This document shows positions 9,413 to 17,972 of a stretch of 64,000 nt of DNA, piece after piece. The first letter of the stretch is position 1; the number at the start of each line of letters is the position of its first letter. The notes below the pieces were generated by a model, which made no database searches, was not told where the DNA came from, and saw only the letters and a list, made by a program, of their open reading frames with translations. Position numbers and translations under genes: made by a program. Where the stretch lies: assembly GCA_965651265.1 (NCBI GenBank), contig CBFGRV010000011.1, positions 1 to 64,000 on the forward strand. Direction: 5' to 3'. The stretch comes from CBFGRV01 sp965651265. GTDB taxonomy: Bacteria; Bacteroidota; Rhodothermia; Rhodothermales; VXPQ01.

Positions 9413-10429
9413 GTGCCGCATCAAGCCAAAGTCTTCAAGAAGGAGTCGATCACCGTCGCCTTCATGATCGAGCAGCTGCGCAGCGCGGCCAATGTCGAGA
9501 TCGAGGCGGTGAACTCCGTCGATGCGGAGAGCCGCGAGGTGACCGAAAGCAACCTGCACAGACCCGGGCTCGTGCTGGCCGGCTATACGGACCTGTTCAC
9601 GTATCAACGGGTGCAGGTGCTCGGCAATACCGAGAACCGGTTCTTGCAGCACATGGACGAGGACGCGCGTCTAAAGGCCTTCGAGACGCTCGTCTCGTTC
9701 CCGATTCCATGCATCGTGCTGACGGAGAGCAATGTCATCGGCCAGCGCCTCATAGATGCGGCTACAGAGCACGGAGTCCCGGTCTATCGGACGCCCCTGC
9801 CCTCGACCCACTTCATGGCCATCCTGAGGGATTTCCTCAGCGACCAGTTCGCGCTGCAGCAGACCATTCACGGGTCCCTGGTGGATGTCTACGGAATCGG
9901 CCTCCTGCTCGTAGGGAAATCGGGTATCGGGAAAAGCGAGGTAGCTCTGGATCTGGTCGAGCGCGGCCATCGCCTCGTGGCGGATGACGTGGTCATCGTC
10001 ACACGGAAGGAAGAAAACTTGTTGATGGGATCGGGCACCGACCTGGTGCAGCATTTCATGGAAGTGCGCGGACTGGGGCTCGTCGATATTCGCGCCATGT
10101 TCGGCATCCGGGCCATCCGGTTTCAGAAGCGGGTCGAGGTGGTCGTGAGCATGCAGCTGTGGGATCAGGATGAGGAGTACACCAGGCTAGGGATGGTCGA
10201 TGAGACCTACACCGTACTGGATGTCGAGCTTCCCATGGTCAAGGTGCCCGTCACGCCGGGCAAGAATATCACGGTCATCTGCGAGGTCATCGCGATGAAC
10301 CATCTGCTTCGGCACTACGGGTACGATCCCGCCGAAGTGTTCGCCAAGCGCCTGGCAGAGCGCATTCAGGCCCGAGGTCCGGCCGAGCCTACACGCGGGA
10401 TCGAGTACTTCGAGCATGATTACGAATAA
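9413..10429 (+). CDS. hprK: HPr kinase/phosphorylase
   Basis: Bifunctional enzyme that phosphorylates or dephosphorylates HPr on a serine. The 338 residues show an N-terminal domain with AGYTDLFTYQRVQVLGNTE (56-74), the family catalytic His (H153 in TIHGSLVDVYG), the P-loop GKSGIGKS (168-175), the HprK signature EVRGLGLVDIRAMFG (about 217-231) and the C-terminal PVTPGKNITV region. The start is a GTG at 9413 with no clear Shine-Dalgarno. No PTS sugar transporter or ptsH lies in the window, so its role may be regulatory, as in other lineages that keep hprK without a full PTS. Confidence 0.95.
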   Translation: MPHQAKVFKKESITVAFMIEQLRSAANVEIEAVNSVDAESREVTESNLHRPGLVLAGYTDLFTYQRVQVLGNTENRFLQHMDEDARLKAFETLVSFPIPCIVLTESNVIGQRLIDAATEHGVPVYRTPLPSTHFMAILRDFLSDQFALQQTIHGSLVDVYGIGLLLVGKSGIGKSEVALDLVERGHRLVADDVVIVTRKEENLLMGSGTDLVQHFMEVRGLGLVDIRAMFGIRAIRFQKRVEVVVSMQLWDQDEEYTRLGMVDETYTVLDVELPMVKVPVTPGKNITVICEVIAMNHLLRHYGYDPAEVFAKRLAERIQARGPAEPTRGIEYFEHDYE

Positions 10430-10829
10430 CGTGGGCGATTCAGCGACCACTTCGGCCGGCGTATCGGGCCCCAAATCGGGTTCGCCAACGCGAAAGACTC
10501 TTCGCAAATGGGGGTTTGGATCTTCGCAGAAGAAGATGCTAGAGGTTACCTATCGAACCCCCACGAAGTAGAATTTTCACGGATCAATGAGCGCACAACT
10601 TTGCGTTGACATGCGCCCGGTATGCCGCTATATTGGCACCCGCGTCGCGTTTTAACCTGGTGAGCAAATGCGATTATGGCGCCGTCCGGAGCAATGGGAG
10701 CGCCCTGGCCGCTTACCCGGTTTTCTGAATTGAACGTCTCGGAACTGCGCCTTGTCATCAAATCGGGCCCGATCTTTGTCAACCGGTAGATCGACTTACC
10801 GATACGACATCTCGAGTGTTCATTCAGTA
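10430..10829 (+). other. 400-base gap between hprK and the M23 peptidase gene
   Basis: Contains a strong sigma70-like promoter (10606-10634). It also holds a weak 51-codon open frame (10416-10571) that begins inside hprK and has no ribosome-binding site or recognisable similarity. From the promoter the leader to the peptidase ATG would be roughly 190 bases, long enough for a regulatory RNA structure. I could not identify a riboswitch or tRNA in it. The in-frame extension of the peptidase to 10752 is not believed. Confidence 0.5.
10606..10634 (+). promoter_or_regulatory. Sigma70-type promoter upstream of the M23 peptidase gene
   Basis: TTGACA at 10606-10611, a 17-base spacer, then TATATT at 10629-10634: a perfect -35 and a 5/6 match to the -10. 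It is the best consensus promoter I noticed in the window. The downstream gene start (10830) leaves a leader of about 190 bases. Confidence 0.65.
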
Positions 10830-11807
10830 ATGCCGAAAAACCGCTACTATTACTACGATCATGAATCTTGCAGTTTCGTAGAAGTTGAAGCGAAGCGGTC
10901 GCGTTTGTACCTGCAAGGTTCGGCAGTGTTGGTCGTGGCTCTTCTTCTTGCCAGTGCAATATCCTGGGCCGTCGATCAGTTCACGCAGACCCCGCAAGAG
11001 TTGGCGCTCGTGGCCGAAAACGAGGCTCTGCGCCATGAGCTCACCGAGATTAGCGGCCGGGTCGAGACCTTCTCGCAGCAGCTACAGGAGCTGACGCAGC
11101 ACGACAAGGAGCTCTACCGAACGCTATTCCAGGCCGATCCGATTTCTGAGGATGTTCGGCAGGTGGGCGTTGGTGGTTCGGATCCCTATGAGAAGTATAG
11201 CCGCTTCTCCTCATCGACCGGGACGCTACTTCGCACCACGAGCGAGAACCTGGATCGACTCGAGCGGCAGATCCATCTTCAGAATGTGAGCTACCGGGAG
11301 CTCGGCAAGCTGGCCGACGAACGCGAGGATCAGCTACGCGAGATGCCCGCCATCTTGCCGGCCAGCGGACCCGTAGTATCCGGCTATGGGATGCGGTTCC
11401 ATCCGATCCTCCGCGTGCGCAAGATGCACCACGGCATCGACGTTCTCGTCGACACCGGCTCGCCCGTGGCCGCGACAGGTGACGGCGTGATCCGGGAGGC
11501 CCGATTCAGCGCCACGTATGGCAACTTCGTGGAGATCGAGCATCCATCGACAGGGTATTCGACCCTCTATGCTCACCTCTCGAAGATCGACCCGGAAATC
11601 AAGCCGGGACGTAAGGTGAAGCGAGGACAGGTTATCGGATTGAGCGGCAGCACGGGTCGCTCTACGGGCCCGCACGTTCATTATGAGGTCCGCGACAAGG
11701 AAGACCGCACGGTCAATCCGGTCTACTTCTTCGCGCCGAGCATGACCCCGAGCGAGTACAAGAGACTCGTCGAAAAGACGGACGGCTCGACAATTTCGCT
11801 CGACTAG
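10830..11807 (+). CDS. M23 family metallopeptidase (LytM-type), membrane anchored
   Basis: Peptidoglycan-directed zinc endopeptidase of the M23 family or its non-catalytic regulator type. From the ATG at 10830 the protein has 325 residues: a cytoplasmic start MPKNRYYYYDHES, which resembles the opening of many Bacteroidota M23 proteins, a membrane helix at about 28-48, a coiled-coil segment, and the M23 domain. The zinc ligands are present: H and D in MHHGIDV and the HxH pair in GPHVHYEV, so it should be catalytically competent. A longer frame to 10752 lacks this family start and is rejected. A 47-base hairpin terminator follows. Confidence 0.92.
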   Translation: MPKNRYYYYDHESCSFVEVEAKRSRLYLQGSAVLVVALLLASAISWAVDQFTQTPQELALVAENEALRHELTEISGRVETFSQQLQELTQHDKELYRTLFQADPISEDVRQVGVGGSDPYEKYSRFSSSTGTLLRTTSENLDRLERQIHLQNVSYRELGKLADEREDQLREMPAILPASGPVVSGYGMRFHPILRVRKMHHGIDVLVDTGSPVAATGDGVIREARFSATYGNFVEIEHPSTGYSTLYAHLSKIDPEIKPGRKVKRGQVIGLSGSTGRSTGPHVHYEVRDKEDRTVNPVYFFAPSMTPSEYKRLVEKTDGSTISLD

Positions 11808-11840
11808 CTTCACCGCATCTGGCCTTATTTCGTAGGTTTC

Positions 11841-11887
11841 AAAGCCCCACGTCGACTCGCAACTTCGCGAGATCGACGCGGGGCTTT
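11841..11887 (+). terminator. Long hairpin terminator after the M23 peptidase gene
   Basis: AAAGCCCC (11841-11848) pairs with GGGGCTTT (11880-11887), and the stem continues inward with CGTCGA/TCGACG and CTCGC/GCGAG around an AACTTC loop, interrupted only by single mispairs. The AAA..TTT flanks supply the U-rich side inside the stem. It stands 33 bases past the stop and is nearly symmetric, so it may work in both directions. Confidence 0.7.
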
Positions 11888-11951
11888 CGCATGCCGGGGT
11901 GCGATCGATTGCATGCCTGGTTTGATGGCCGTTTCATCCTCGGATCCCATA

Positions 11952-11980
11952 TTGCTTTTATGCGGTTCGCATACTATAGT
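11952..11980 (+). promoter_or_regulatory. Sigma70-type promoter for the DUF2795 gene
   Basis: TTGCTT (11952-11957), a 17-base spacer and TATAGT (11975-11980), 74 bases before the DUF2795 start and just after the preceding terminator. Position and spacing both fit a promoter. Confidence 0.5.
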
Positions 11981-12054
11981 GCGACACTGGCGCCATGAGC
12001 GACCACTCAGGATGACATCTCTCATTCATTCATCTCGAGAACGCAGAATCCCAT

Positions 12055-12273
12055 ATGTACTGGACACTCGAACTCGCGACATATCTCGAAGACGCTCCGT
12101 GGCCAGCCACTAAGGAAGAACTAATCGATTACGCGGAGCGTACTGGCGCACCTCTTGAAGTCATCGAGAATCTCGAGCAGATGGAAGACGATGGAGAGCC
12201 GTACGAGAGCATCGAAGAAGTCTGGCCGGACTACCCGACGGCAGACGACGACTTCTACTTCGACGAGGAATAG
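12055..12273 (+). CDS. DUF2795 domain protein
   Basis: A 72-residue acidic protein beginning MYWTLELATYLEDAPWPAT and continuing with KEELIDYAERTGAPLEVIEN, which matches the small DUF2795 family found in Bacteroidota relatives. The function is unknown; the family is short, soluble and highly conserved. Glu and Asp dominate the C-terminal half (PYESIEEVWPDYPTADDDF). It has its own promoter, and the Omp85 gene starts shortly downstream or overlaps its end. Confidence 0.85.
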   Translation: MYWTLELATYLEDAPWPATKEELIDYAERTGAPLEVIENLEQMEDDGEPYESIEEVWPDYPTADDDFYFDEE

Positions 12274-12349
12274 GCTCTCGATTGCTCGCCGCGCCCATCG
12301 AGATTGCTCAATAGCCCGGAGGTATCTCCCGACCGTATTTCTCTGCCTG

Positions 12350-14791
12350 ATGTGTTCCGCCGTCTGGCTCGCTGTCGGCTCGAGGCAGGGGGCATTCGCC
12401 CAAACGACGTCGGAGGCACCAGAACGAGCGTTGATCGTTCGCGACGTTGAATTCATGGGCAACGAGTTCTTCTCGGCCGGCGAGCTGGCACTGCGAATCC
12501 GGACGCGGCCAAATCGGCGCTTCCTCGGGATTCCCGGCGTCACGTGGTGGTTGTGGCTCTACGAACTCGGCGAATCCGGTGCGCTGGGGAAGCGTGTCGG
12601 GCAAGCTCTGATGCGCGGAGGTGAGCCGCCGGCCTACCTCGATTCCGCCGTTCTGCAGGCTGATGTCGATCGGCTGCGAATGCTCTACCGGCAGGAGGGA
12701 TTTCGCGAGGCCACCGTCGAGGCAGAGATCGACACACTCGATGGCTCTCGCGTAGACGTTCGATTTCTGATCGATGCGGGTACGCCTACCTTCATCCGCC
12801 AGATCACATACGAAGGGGCCGAGCACCTGACTCCGGATCAGCAGTACCGCATGACGCGCGCCACCGTCCTCCAGACGCAGACGGCGTCTCGGGAGCGCCC
12901 TCTGTCACTCCGAGCTACCAATCAGCGTTACTCCGAACCTACGCTACTGGAGGAGCGCCGCCGGCTGCTCACGTTCTTTCGGCAAGAAGGATACGCCGCC
13001 ATATCGCGCGACTCCATCCGCGCTCTCGTTTATCCCGTTTCCGCAGACAGCTTCGACATCACACTTCGAATTCGGACGGGCCCGAGGTACAGATTCGGGG
13101 ATCTCGAATACATCGTATCAGGCCCGGAACCGGACGCACGCCTCCGAACCGACACGGTCTACTTCCGGCCGACGGCCGATTCGGTGAGCGGCGGACGCGC
13201 CACCTTTCGCCTCGAAGATGAAAACAAGCTATCGCCCGGCCTCCTGACGAGAACATTGCAGTTCCGACCAGGCGATTGGTACGACCAATCGGAGGTCCTC
13301 GCCACAAAGCGCCGGCTCGACGGGTCCGGCGTTTTTCTTTTTACCGATATCTATCCGGTCCTCGAAGACACGGTCCGTTTGCGTCCGGGCGGCTCGCCGC
13401 GGCTTCCGCACCGGTTCGAGCTTCGGACGCGGCGGCGGCATCAGATCCGGATCGAAACCTTCATGCTTCAGCGGTCGGGCGTTATCGGCGGCTCCGACAC
13501 GGAGATCGGGACGGGCGCCGGCTTCACCTATGAAAATGCCAACCTCCTCGGGCGAGGAGAAACCTTTCAGCTGCGAACCACAGGCTCGCTGTCCGCCGAC
13601 ATCGAATCCACATTACTCACGGGTGCGCAGGCAGAAATCGTGGGATCCCTCACCTATCCCTATCTCGTCGGGCCCTTCCGCCTTCTCGAGAAGCGCCTGC
13701 CGCTATATGATGCACGAACCCGAGTCTCGCTAAGCCTTCTCACCGCACGGCACGATCGACTGGGGCTCATCATTCGGGGTCGCGGCAATGCGCGGTTTCG
13801 CCTCGAAATGCAACACAATCCGAGGCTCGCCTCCATCGTGGACATGCTGGATGTTAGCCTCAGCAACCCGGACACGCTCGACAACTTCCAGTCGGAGCGG
13901 TTCTTCGAGCCTGTCACCGATCCGGTTCAGCGCGCAAAGATCATCGAGGACTACACGGTCCCGCAAATCAATACGGCTTTTCGGTACACCTTGCGATCCG
14001 CGCGCGTGAATCCACTCCGGCGCGATCGAGGCTACAGCTACGAGGCCTCTGCCGAGATCGGCAACAATCTTCCGTATCTTCTGGACAGATACGTGTACTC
14101 ACCTGACTCGCTCGAAGGCAGTCTCCCGGGCCTCCCTTTGTTTCAGGGAGATGGATCGCAGAGCCGCCTGATCTACAGGCGCTATCTTCGGTTCGTCGCG
14201 GACGCCAGGCAGTATCGCAGCATCGGAGGCAACACGGTTCTCGCGCTGAAGGTTTTTGGTGGAATCGCGCATCCGGTCGGAACGTCTAACGTCGTGCCTT
14301 TCGACCGGCGATTTTATGCCGGCGGTGCATCGAGTATCCGCGGCTGGGGGCTGCGGGAATTGGGCCCGGGTGGGGCACGCTTTGTTACGTCGGATACGAC
14401 GTCTTCGATGACCGATGTGTCGAACATTCTCGGAGGAGACATCAAGCTGGAGGCGTCTGCGGAGGTCCGTGACGTGCTGCTTCGATCCCTGTTGGCGGCC
14501 GACTGGATCGGCGTGATGTTCGTGGATGCGGGCAACGTTTGGTTCGGACCACGCAATCCGGGTTTCGGAGAAGATCTGCCTCAGAGCGATGACGGGCGGT
14601 TTAACCTCCGCACCTTCATCGCCGAGGTGGGCGTCGGAGCGGGCACCGGAGTCCGTGCTGCGTGGGAGTACCTGATCCTGCGGCTCGATCTGGGCGTCAA
14701 AGTGTATGACCCGAGCCGCCGTGGGGCGGGCATCTTTCCGGATGGCCTCCGCGACATCCACCTGCACTTCGGTATTGGCCATGCCTTCTGA
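12350..14791 (+). CDS. Omp85-superfamily outer-membrane protein (BamA/TamA-like)
   Basis: Outer-membrane barrel protein of the Omp85 superfamily, involved in inserting or exporting proteins or lipids. About 813 residues: a signal region ending AFAQ, POTRA-like repeats at the N-terminus (visible starts ALIVRDVEFMGNEFF, FIRQITYEGAEHLTP and YRFGDLEYIVSG), then a barrel with the hallmark FYAGGASSIRGWGLRELGPG near the C-terminus and a terminal strand ending in HAF. The start is uncertain. The ATG at 12350 gives a signal peptide without basic residues; in-frame upstream sequence (RRYLPTVFLCLMC) would improve it, but the only earlier ATG (12191) lies inside the DUF2795 gene. It may be TamA-like rather than the essential BamA. 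Confidence 0.83.
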   Translation: MCSAVWLAVGSRQGAFAQTTSEAPERALIVRDVEFMGNEFFSAGELALRIRTRPNRRFLGIPGVTWWLWLYELGESGALGKRVGQALMRGGEPPAYLDSAVLQADVDRLRMLYRQEGFREATVEAEIDTLDGSRVDVRFLIDAGTPTFIRQITYEGAEHLTPDQQYRMTRATVLQTQTASRERPLSLRATNQRYSEPTLLEERRRLLTFFRQEGYAAISRDSIRALVYPVSADSFDITLRIRTGPRYRFGDLEYIVSGPEPDARLRTDTVYFRPTADSVSGGRATFRLEDENKLSPGLLTRTLQFRPGDWYDQSEVLATKRRLDGSGVFLFTDIYPVLEDTVRLRPGGSPRLPHRFELRTRRRHQIRIETFMLQRSGVIGGSDTEIGTGAGFTYENANLLGRGETFQLRTTGSLSADIESTLLTGAQAEIVGSLTYPYLVGPFRLLEKRLPLYDARTRVSLSLLTARHDRLGLIIRGRGNARFRLEMQHNPRLASIVDMLDVSLSNPDTLDNFQSERFFEPVTDPVQRAKIIEDYTVPQINTAFRYTLRSARVNPLRRDRGYSYEASAEIGNNLPYLLDRYVYSPDSLEGSLPGLPLFQGDGSQSRLIYRRYLRFVADARQYRSIGGNTVLALKVFGGIAHPVGTSNVVPFDRRFYAGGASSIRGWGLRELGPGGARFVTSDTTSSMTDVSNILGGDIKLEASAEVRDVLLRSLLAADWIGVMFVDAGNVWFGPRNPGFGEDLPQSDDGRFNLRTFIAEVGVGAGTGVRAAWEYLILRLDLGVKVYDPSRRGAGIFPDGLRDIHLHFGIGHAF

Positions 14792-15419
14792 AATGGATGC
14801 CGACCTGAAACGGATGCCGACTTCTAAGAATTCGCGTCAGCGCATCTCGGATCGGTTCCGCCGATTCTTTGCCTCGAACGACGATCCAAAGATCGCGGAA
14901 GCGGTCGAGACGCTGAAGCAAGTGCCCATGCTGCGCGGCCTCTCCAGAGGCGCCCTGCGTGTCCTGGCGAATGCGATGCATCAGCGCGACTACAGGCGCG
15001 ACGAATTCCTGTACTATGAGGACGATCCGGGACTCGGAATGTATGTCGTCCAGCGCGGGCGCGTACGGCTTCTGGTCGAAGAGAAGGACGGGCCGATTCA
15101 CGAGCTACGCCAGATCGGAGAGAACGAAGTCTTCGGGAAGCTCTCGCTGCTAGGGGATTTTCGACGCGTCGAGTCCGCTCAGGCCATGATGGACACTCGA
15201 GTGCTCGGGTTCTTTCGTCCCGATCTGAAGACCGTCATGAAGCGACATCCGGCCGTGGGAGCCGCCTTCCTCGAGGCGATATCACGGAATCTGGCCGCGA
15301 TGGAAACCGAACTCGTCCGCGTTCTGGTTGAAAGAGACGGAAAAGTGGAGGCCATGCGCCTCGTCGATAGCGCTACCGCCCGCGTCGACCATCTGGGGGC
15401 TGACGTGATCTCCCCCTGA
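14781..15419 (+). CDS. Cyclic nucleotide-binding-fold protein without DNA-binding domain
   Basis: A 212-residue protein with one Crp-type beta-roll (about residues 45-165): LKQVPMLRGLSRGALRVLAN, then DEFLYYEDDPGLGMYVVQRG and GENEVFGKLSLLGDF. There is no helix-turn-helix after it; the tail is an amphipathic helix. The phosphate-binding cassette is altered: the usual FGE...RSA reads FGK...ESA, so the Glu and Arg that hold cAMP are missing and nucleotide binding is unlikely. The start at 14781 overlaps the Omp85 gene by 11 bases (a second ATG is at 14793), suggesting coupled translation. The function is unknown; a scaffold or redox/lipid sensor is possible. Confidence 0.75.
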   Translation: MPSEMDADLKRMPTSKNSRQRISDRFRRFFASNDDPKIAEAVETLKQVPMLRGLSRGALRVLANAMHQRDYRRDEFLYYEDDPGLGMYVVQRGRVRLLVEEKDGPIHELRQIGENEVFGKLSLLGDFRRVESAQAMMDTRVLGFFRPDLKTVMKRHPAVGAAFLEAISRNLAAMETELVRVLVERDGKVEAMRLVDSATARVDHLGADVISP

Positions 15420-15423
15420 CCGG

Positions 15424-16878
15424 ATGTGGCCGAGAGCCGCAGCCACCCTTCCATTCATTAAAAACGCAGGCGCCGCCATTCTTAAGAAAGGAGAGCAGAT
15501 CGAGCTACACGTAGAGAAGTTTGCCGACAGAGGCAAGTCACTGGCGCGGCAGAATGGGTACGTCGTGTTCGTGCCATGGGCCGTTCCGGGCGATCGCATC
15601 CGGGCACGCATCGCTCGAGTCAAGAAGAGCTATGCCGACGCCCATCTAGAAGAAGTCATCCAGCCGAGCTCGCTTCGTACGGAGCCCCGCTGCTTCTATT
15701 TCGGCACGTGCGGAGGGTGCAAGTGGCAGCACGTCGAGTACCAGGCGCAGCTCCAGGCCAAGACGGACAGCGTCCGGGACGCGCTTCACCGTGTGGCCGG
15801 CCTGCCCGATGTGGAGGTGCGGCATGCCCTGGGCTCGGAGAAAATCTATTTCTACCGCAACAAGATGGAGTTCTCCTTCAGTGCGGGCCGTTGGCTGACG
15901 CGAGAGGAGATCGACTCCGGGCAGGAGTTCGACACGGACTTCGCCCTAGGCCTTCACGTTCCGGGGCATTTCGATAAGGTCCTCGATCTGTACGAATGCC
16001 ACCTCCAATCGTCCCTGAGCCACGAAATCGTAAACGACACGCGTGCCTTCGCGAAGGCGCACGACTGGCGGCCGTGGGACATCCGAAAACACCGAGGCTA
16101 CCTGCGGCATCTCGTCATCCGAACGAGCGAGCGGACGGATGAGATCATGGTGAATCTGGTCACGAACGGGTTCGATGAGGAGCATATGAACCTTTTCGCT
16201 GCCCATCTTCAGGAGACGTTCCCTGCTGTGACCACGCTTGTGAATACGATCAATACCTCGAAGGCGCAGACGGCTTTTGGGGAGGAGATTCGCACGATAT
16301 ACGGCCCCGGTGTCATTCACGATCGCATCGGACCCTATACCTTCGAGATCGGGGCGAACGCGTTTTTCCAGACGAACACCCTGCAGGCGGAGCGGCTTTA
16401 TCAGGTCGCGCGCGAGTTCGCCGACCTCCGGCCCGACGACGTCGTCTATGATCTCTATAGCGGCGCCGGCACGATCGCGATTTTCCTCGCCGACCGCGTC
16501 GCAAAGGTCGTGGGGATCGAGCTGATCGAAGAGGCCGTGGAAAATGCACGGGTCAATGCCGCGGCAAACGGTGTGAACAATAGCACCTTCGTCTGCGGCG
16601 ATATGCTAAAGGTGTTCGACCGCGACTTCATCGACGAGCATGGGGCCCCCGACGTGTTGATCGTCGACCCGCCTCGCGCCGGGCTGCATCCTAAAGTGGC
16701 CCGTCGGATCGCTGAGTTCGGACCGAATCGGTTCGTGTATGTGAGCTGCAATCCACAGACACAGGCGCGTGACCTCGTCGTGCTAAAGGAAGCGTATACC
16801 ATTGAGGCCGCCCAGCCGGTGGATCTGTTTCCGCACACGCACCACGTGGAGAACGTAGTGGCGCTCAGGAGACGATGA
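15424..16878 (+). CDS. rlmD: 23S rRNA (uracil-5-)-methyltransferase, RlmD/TrmA family
   Basis: SAM-dependent methyltransferase that makes 5-methyluridine in RNA. An N-terminal TRAM domain (about 20-80) is followed by C90, C96, C99 and C192, the Cx5CxxC...C set that binds the [4Fe-4S] cluster in RlmD. The SAM site is VYDLYSGAGTIAIFLA, the catalytic DPPRAGLHP is intact, and the nucleophile Cys is in VYVSCNPQTQARDL. Its 484 residues fit the family. Many bacteria have several paralogues (RlmD, RlmCD, TrmA), so the exact target uridine is inferred from the cluster and not certain. It lies 4 bases after the cNMP-fold gene. Confidence 0.88.
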   Translation: MWPRAAATLPFIKNAGAAILKKGEQIELHVEKFADRGKSLARQNGYVVFVPWAVPGDRIRARIARVKKSYADAHLEEVIQPSSLRTEPRCFYFGTCGGCKWQHVEYQAQLQAKTDSVRDALHRVAGLPDVEVRHALGSEKIYFYRNKMEFSFSAGRWLTREEIDSGQEFDTDFALGLHVPGHFDKVLDLYECHLQSSLSHEIVNDTRAFAKAHDWRPWDIRKHRGYLRHLVIRTSERTDEIMVNLVTNGFDEEHMNLFAAHLQETFPAVTTLVNTINTSKAQTAFGEEIRTIYGPGVIHDRIGPYTFEIGANAFFQTNTLQAERLYQVAREFADLRPDDVVYDLYSGAGTIAIFLADRVAKVVGIELIEEAVENARVNAAANGVNNSTFVCGDMLKVFDRDFIDEHGAPDVLIVDPPRAGLHPKVARRIAEFGPNRFVYVSCNPQTQARDLVVLKEAYTIEAAQPVDLFPHTHHVENVVALRRR

Positions 16879-16896
16879 TACCAAGGGATTCATCCC

Positions 16897-17874
16897 ATGC
16901 CTTCAGCTTTCGTCACCGGCGGTACAGGATTCATCGGTAGCCACCTCGTCGAGGAGCTTCTGCGGCGGGGCTATGAAGTGCGCTGTCTCGTCCGCACCGA
17001 TCCAAAATGGCTGGCCGGACTCCCTGTGACGTTCATCCACGGTGACCTCTTCGATGGTGACCTGACCCGGAGCGCCGTACGGGACGTCGATTTCGTCTTC
17101 CATAACGGGGGCACTACGCGGGCGCGTGACTGGGAGACCTTCCGCACGAACAACGTGGACGCCACGACGGCTCTGCTCCGCGCGATTCTGGATGTAAACC
17201 CGGGGCTACGGCGCGTCGTGGCCACGAGCAGCCTCGCCGCAGTAGGACGCTGTCGGGAAGGCGTGGCCACGGAAGAAACCCCCCTTCGCCCGGTGAGCAG
17301 ATACGGGAGAAGCAAGATGGAGATGGAGAAGGTGGTTCGGGGATTCTCCGATGCGCTACCGACCACCATCATACGCCCGCCCTCCGTGTATGGGCCACGG
17401 GAGGCCGACATCTACACTTTTTTCAAGACGCTGCAGAAGGGCATCTGCCCGGTCGTCGGACGCGTGGACCGCCCGGTTCTCAGCCTCGTTCACGTCGACG
17501 ATCTGGTGCGCGGAATGGTGGATGCGGCTGAGGCGCCGAATACGGCGGGAGAGACCTATTTCCTGGGCAGTGAGGAGTTCTATTCATGGAATGATGTCAA
17601 GAAGGCGGCCACGGCCGCGCTTGGCAAACACGCGCTGACGGTTGCCGTGCCACCCTTCCTGGTAGGTGCCGTGGGAGCTGCCGCAGAGGTCATATCCAAA
17701 ATGAAAGGATCCTACCCGCCTCTCAACCGCGAGAAGGCCTCGGAGATACGTTCGGCATGCAAAATGTGCAGCGTCGAGAAGGCGCGACGAGCCTTCGGCT
17801 ATCGGCAGCGCGTCAAGCTTCGTGATGGCATCCAATCGACCATTGGATGGTACAAGGAGCAAGGCTGGCTATAG
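16897..17874 (+). CDS. NAD-dependent epimerase/dehydratase (extended SDR)
   Basis: A 325-residue extended short-chain dehydrogenase with the N-terminal nucleotide-binding GGTGFIG (about 8-14), a Thr/Ser of the active site in VVATSSLAAVG, and the YxxxK pair in RYGRSKMEME. The C-terminal substrate domain includes the common SLVHVDDLVRGMVDAAE. Substrates of this family are nucleotide sugars, sterols or other hydroxyl compounds, and nothing in the sequence decides between them. It follows rlmD by 18 bases. Confidence 0.85.
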   Translation: MPSAFVTGGTGFIGSHLVEELLRRGYEVRCLVRTDPKWLAGLPVTFIHGDLFDGDLTRSAVRDVDFVFHNGGTTRARDWETFRTNNVDATTALLRAILDVNPGLRRVVATSSLAAVGRCREGVATEETPLRPVSRYGRSKMEMEKVVRGFSDALPTTIIRPPSVYGPREADIYTFFKTLQKGICPVVGRVDRPVLSLVHVDDLVRGMVDAAEAPNTAGETYFLGSEEFYSWNDVKKAATAALGKHALTVAVPPFLVGAVGAAAEVISKMKGSYPPLNREKASEIRSACKMCSVEKARRAFGYRQRVKLRDGIQSTIGWYKEQGWL

Positions 17875-17972
17875 CACCTGAGGACGGGGACTGAAGTACC
17901 CGGGGACCGGGAATCCTTGCCTGAGACGGTTCGTTACGAGTACAAAATTGCGACCATACAACACCTGATATC

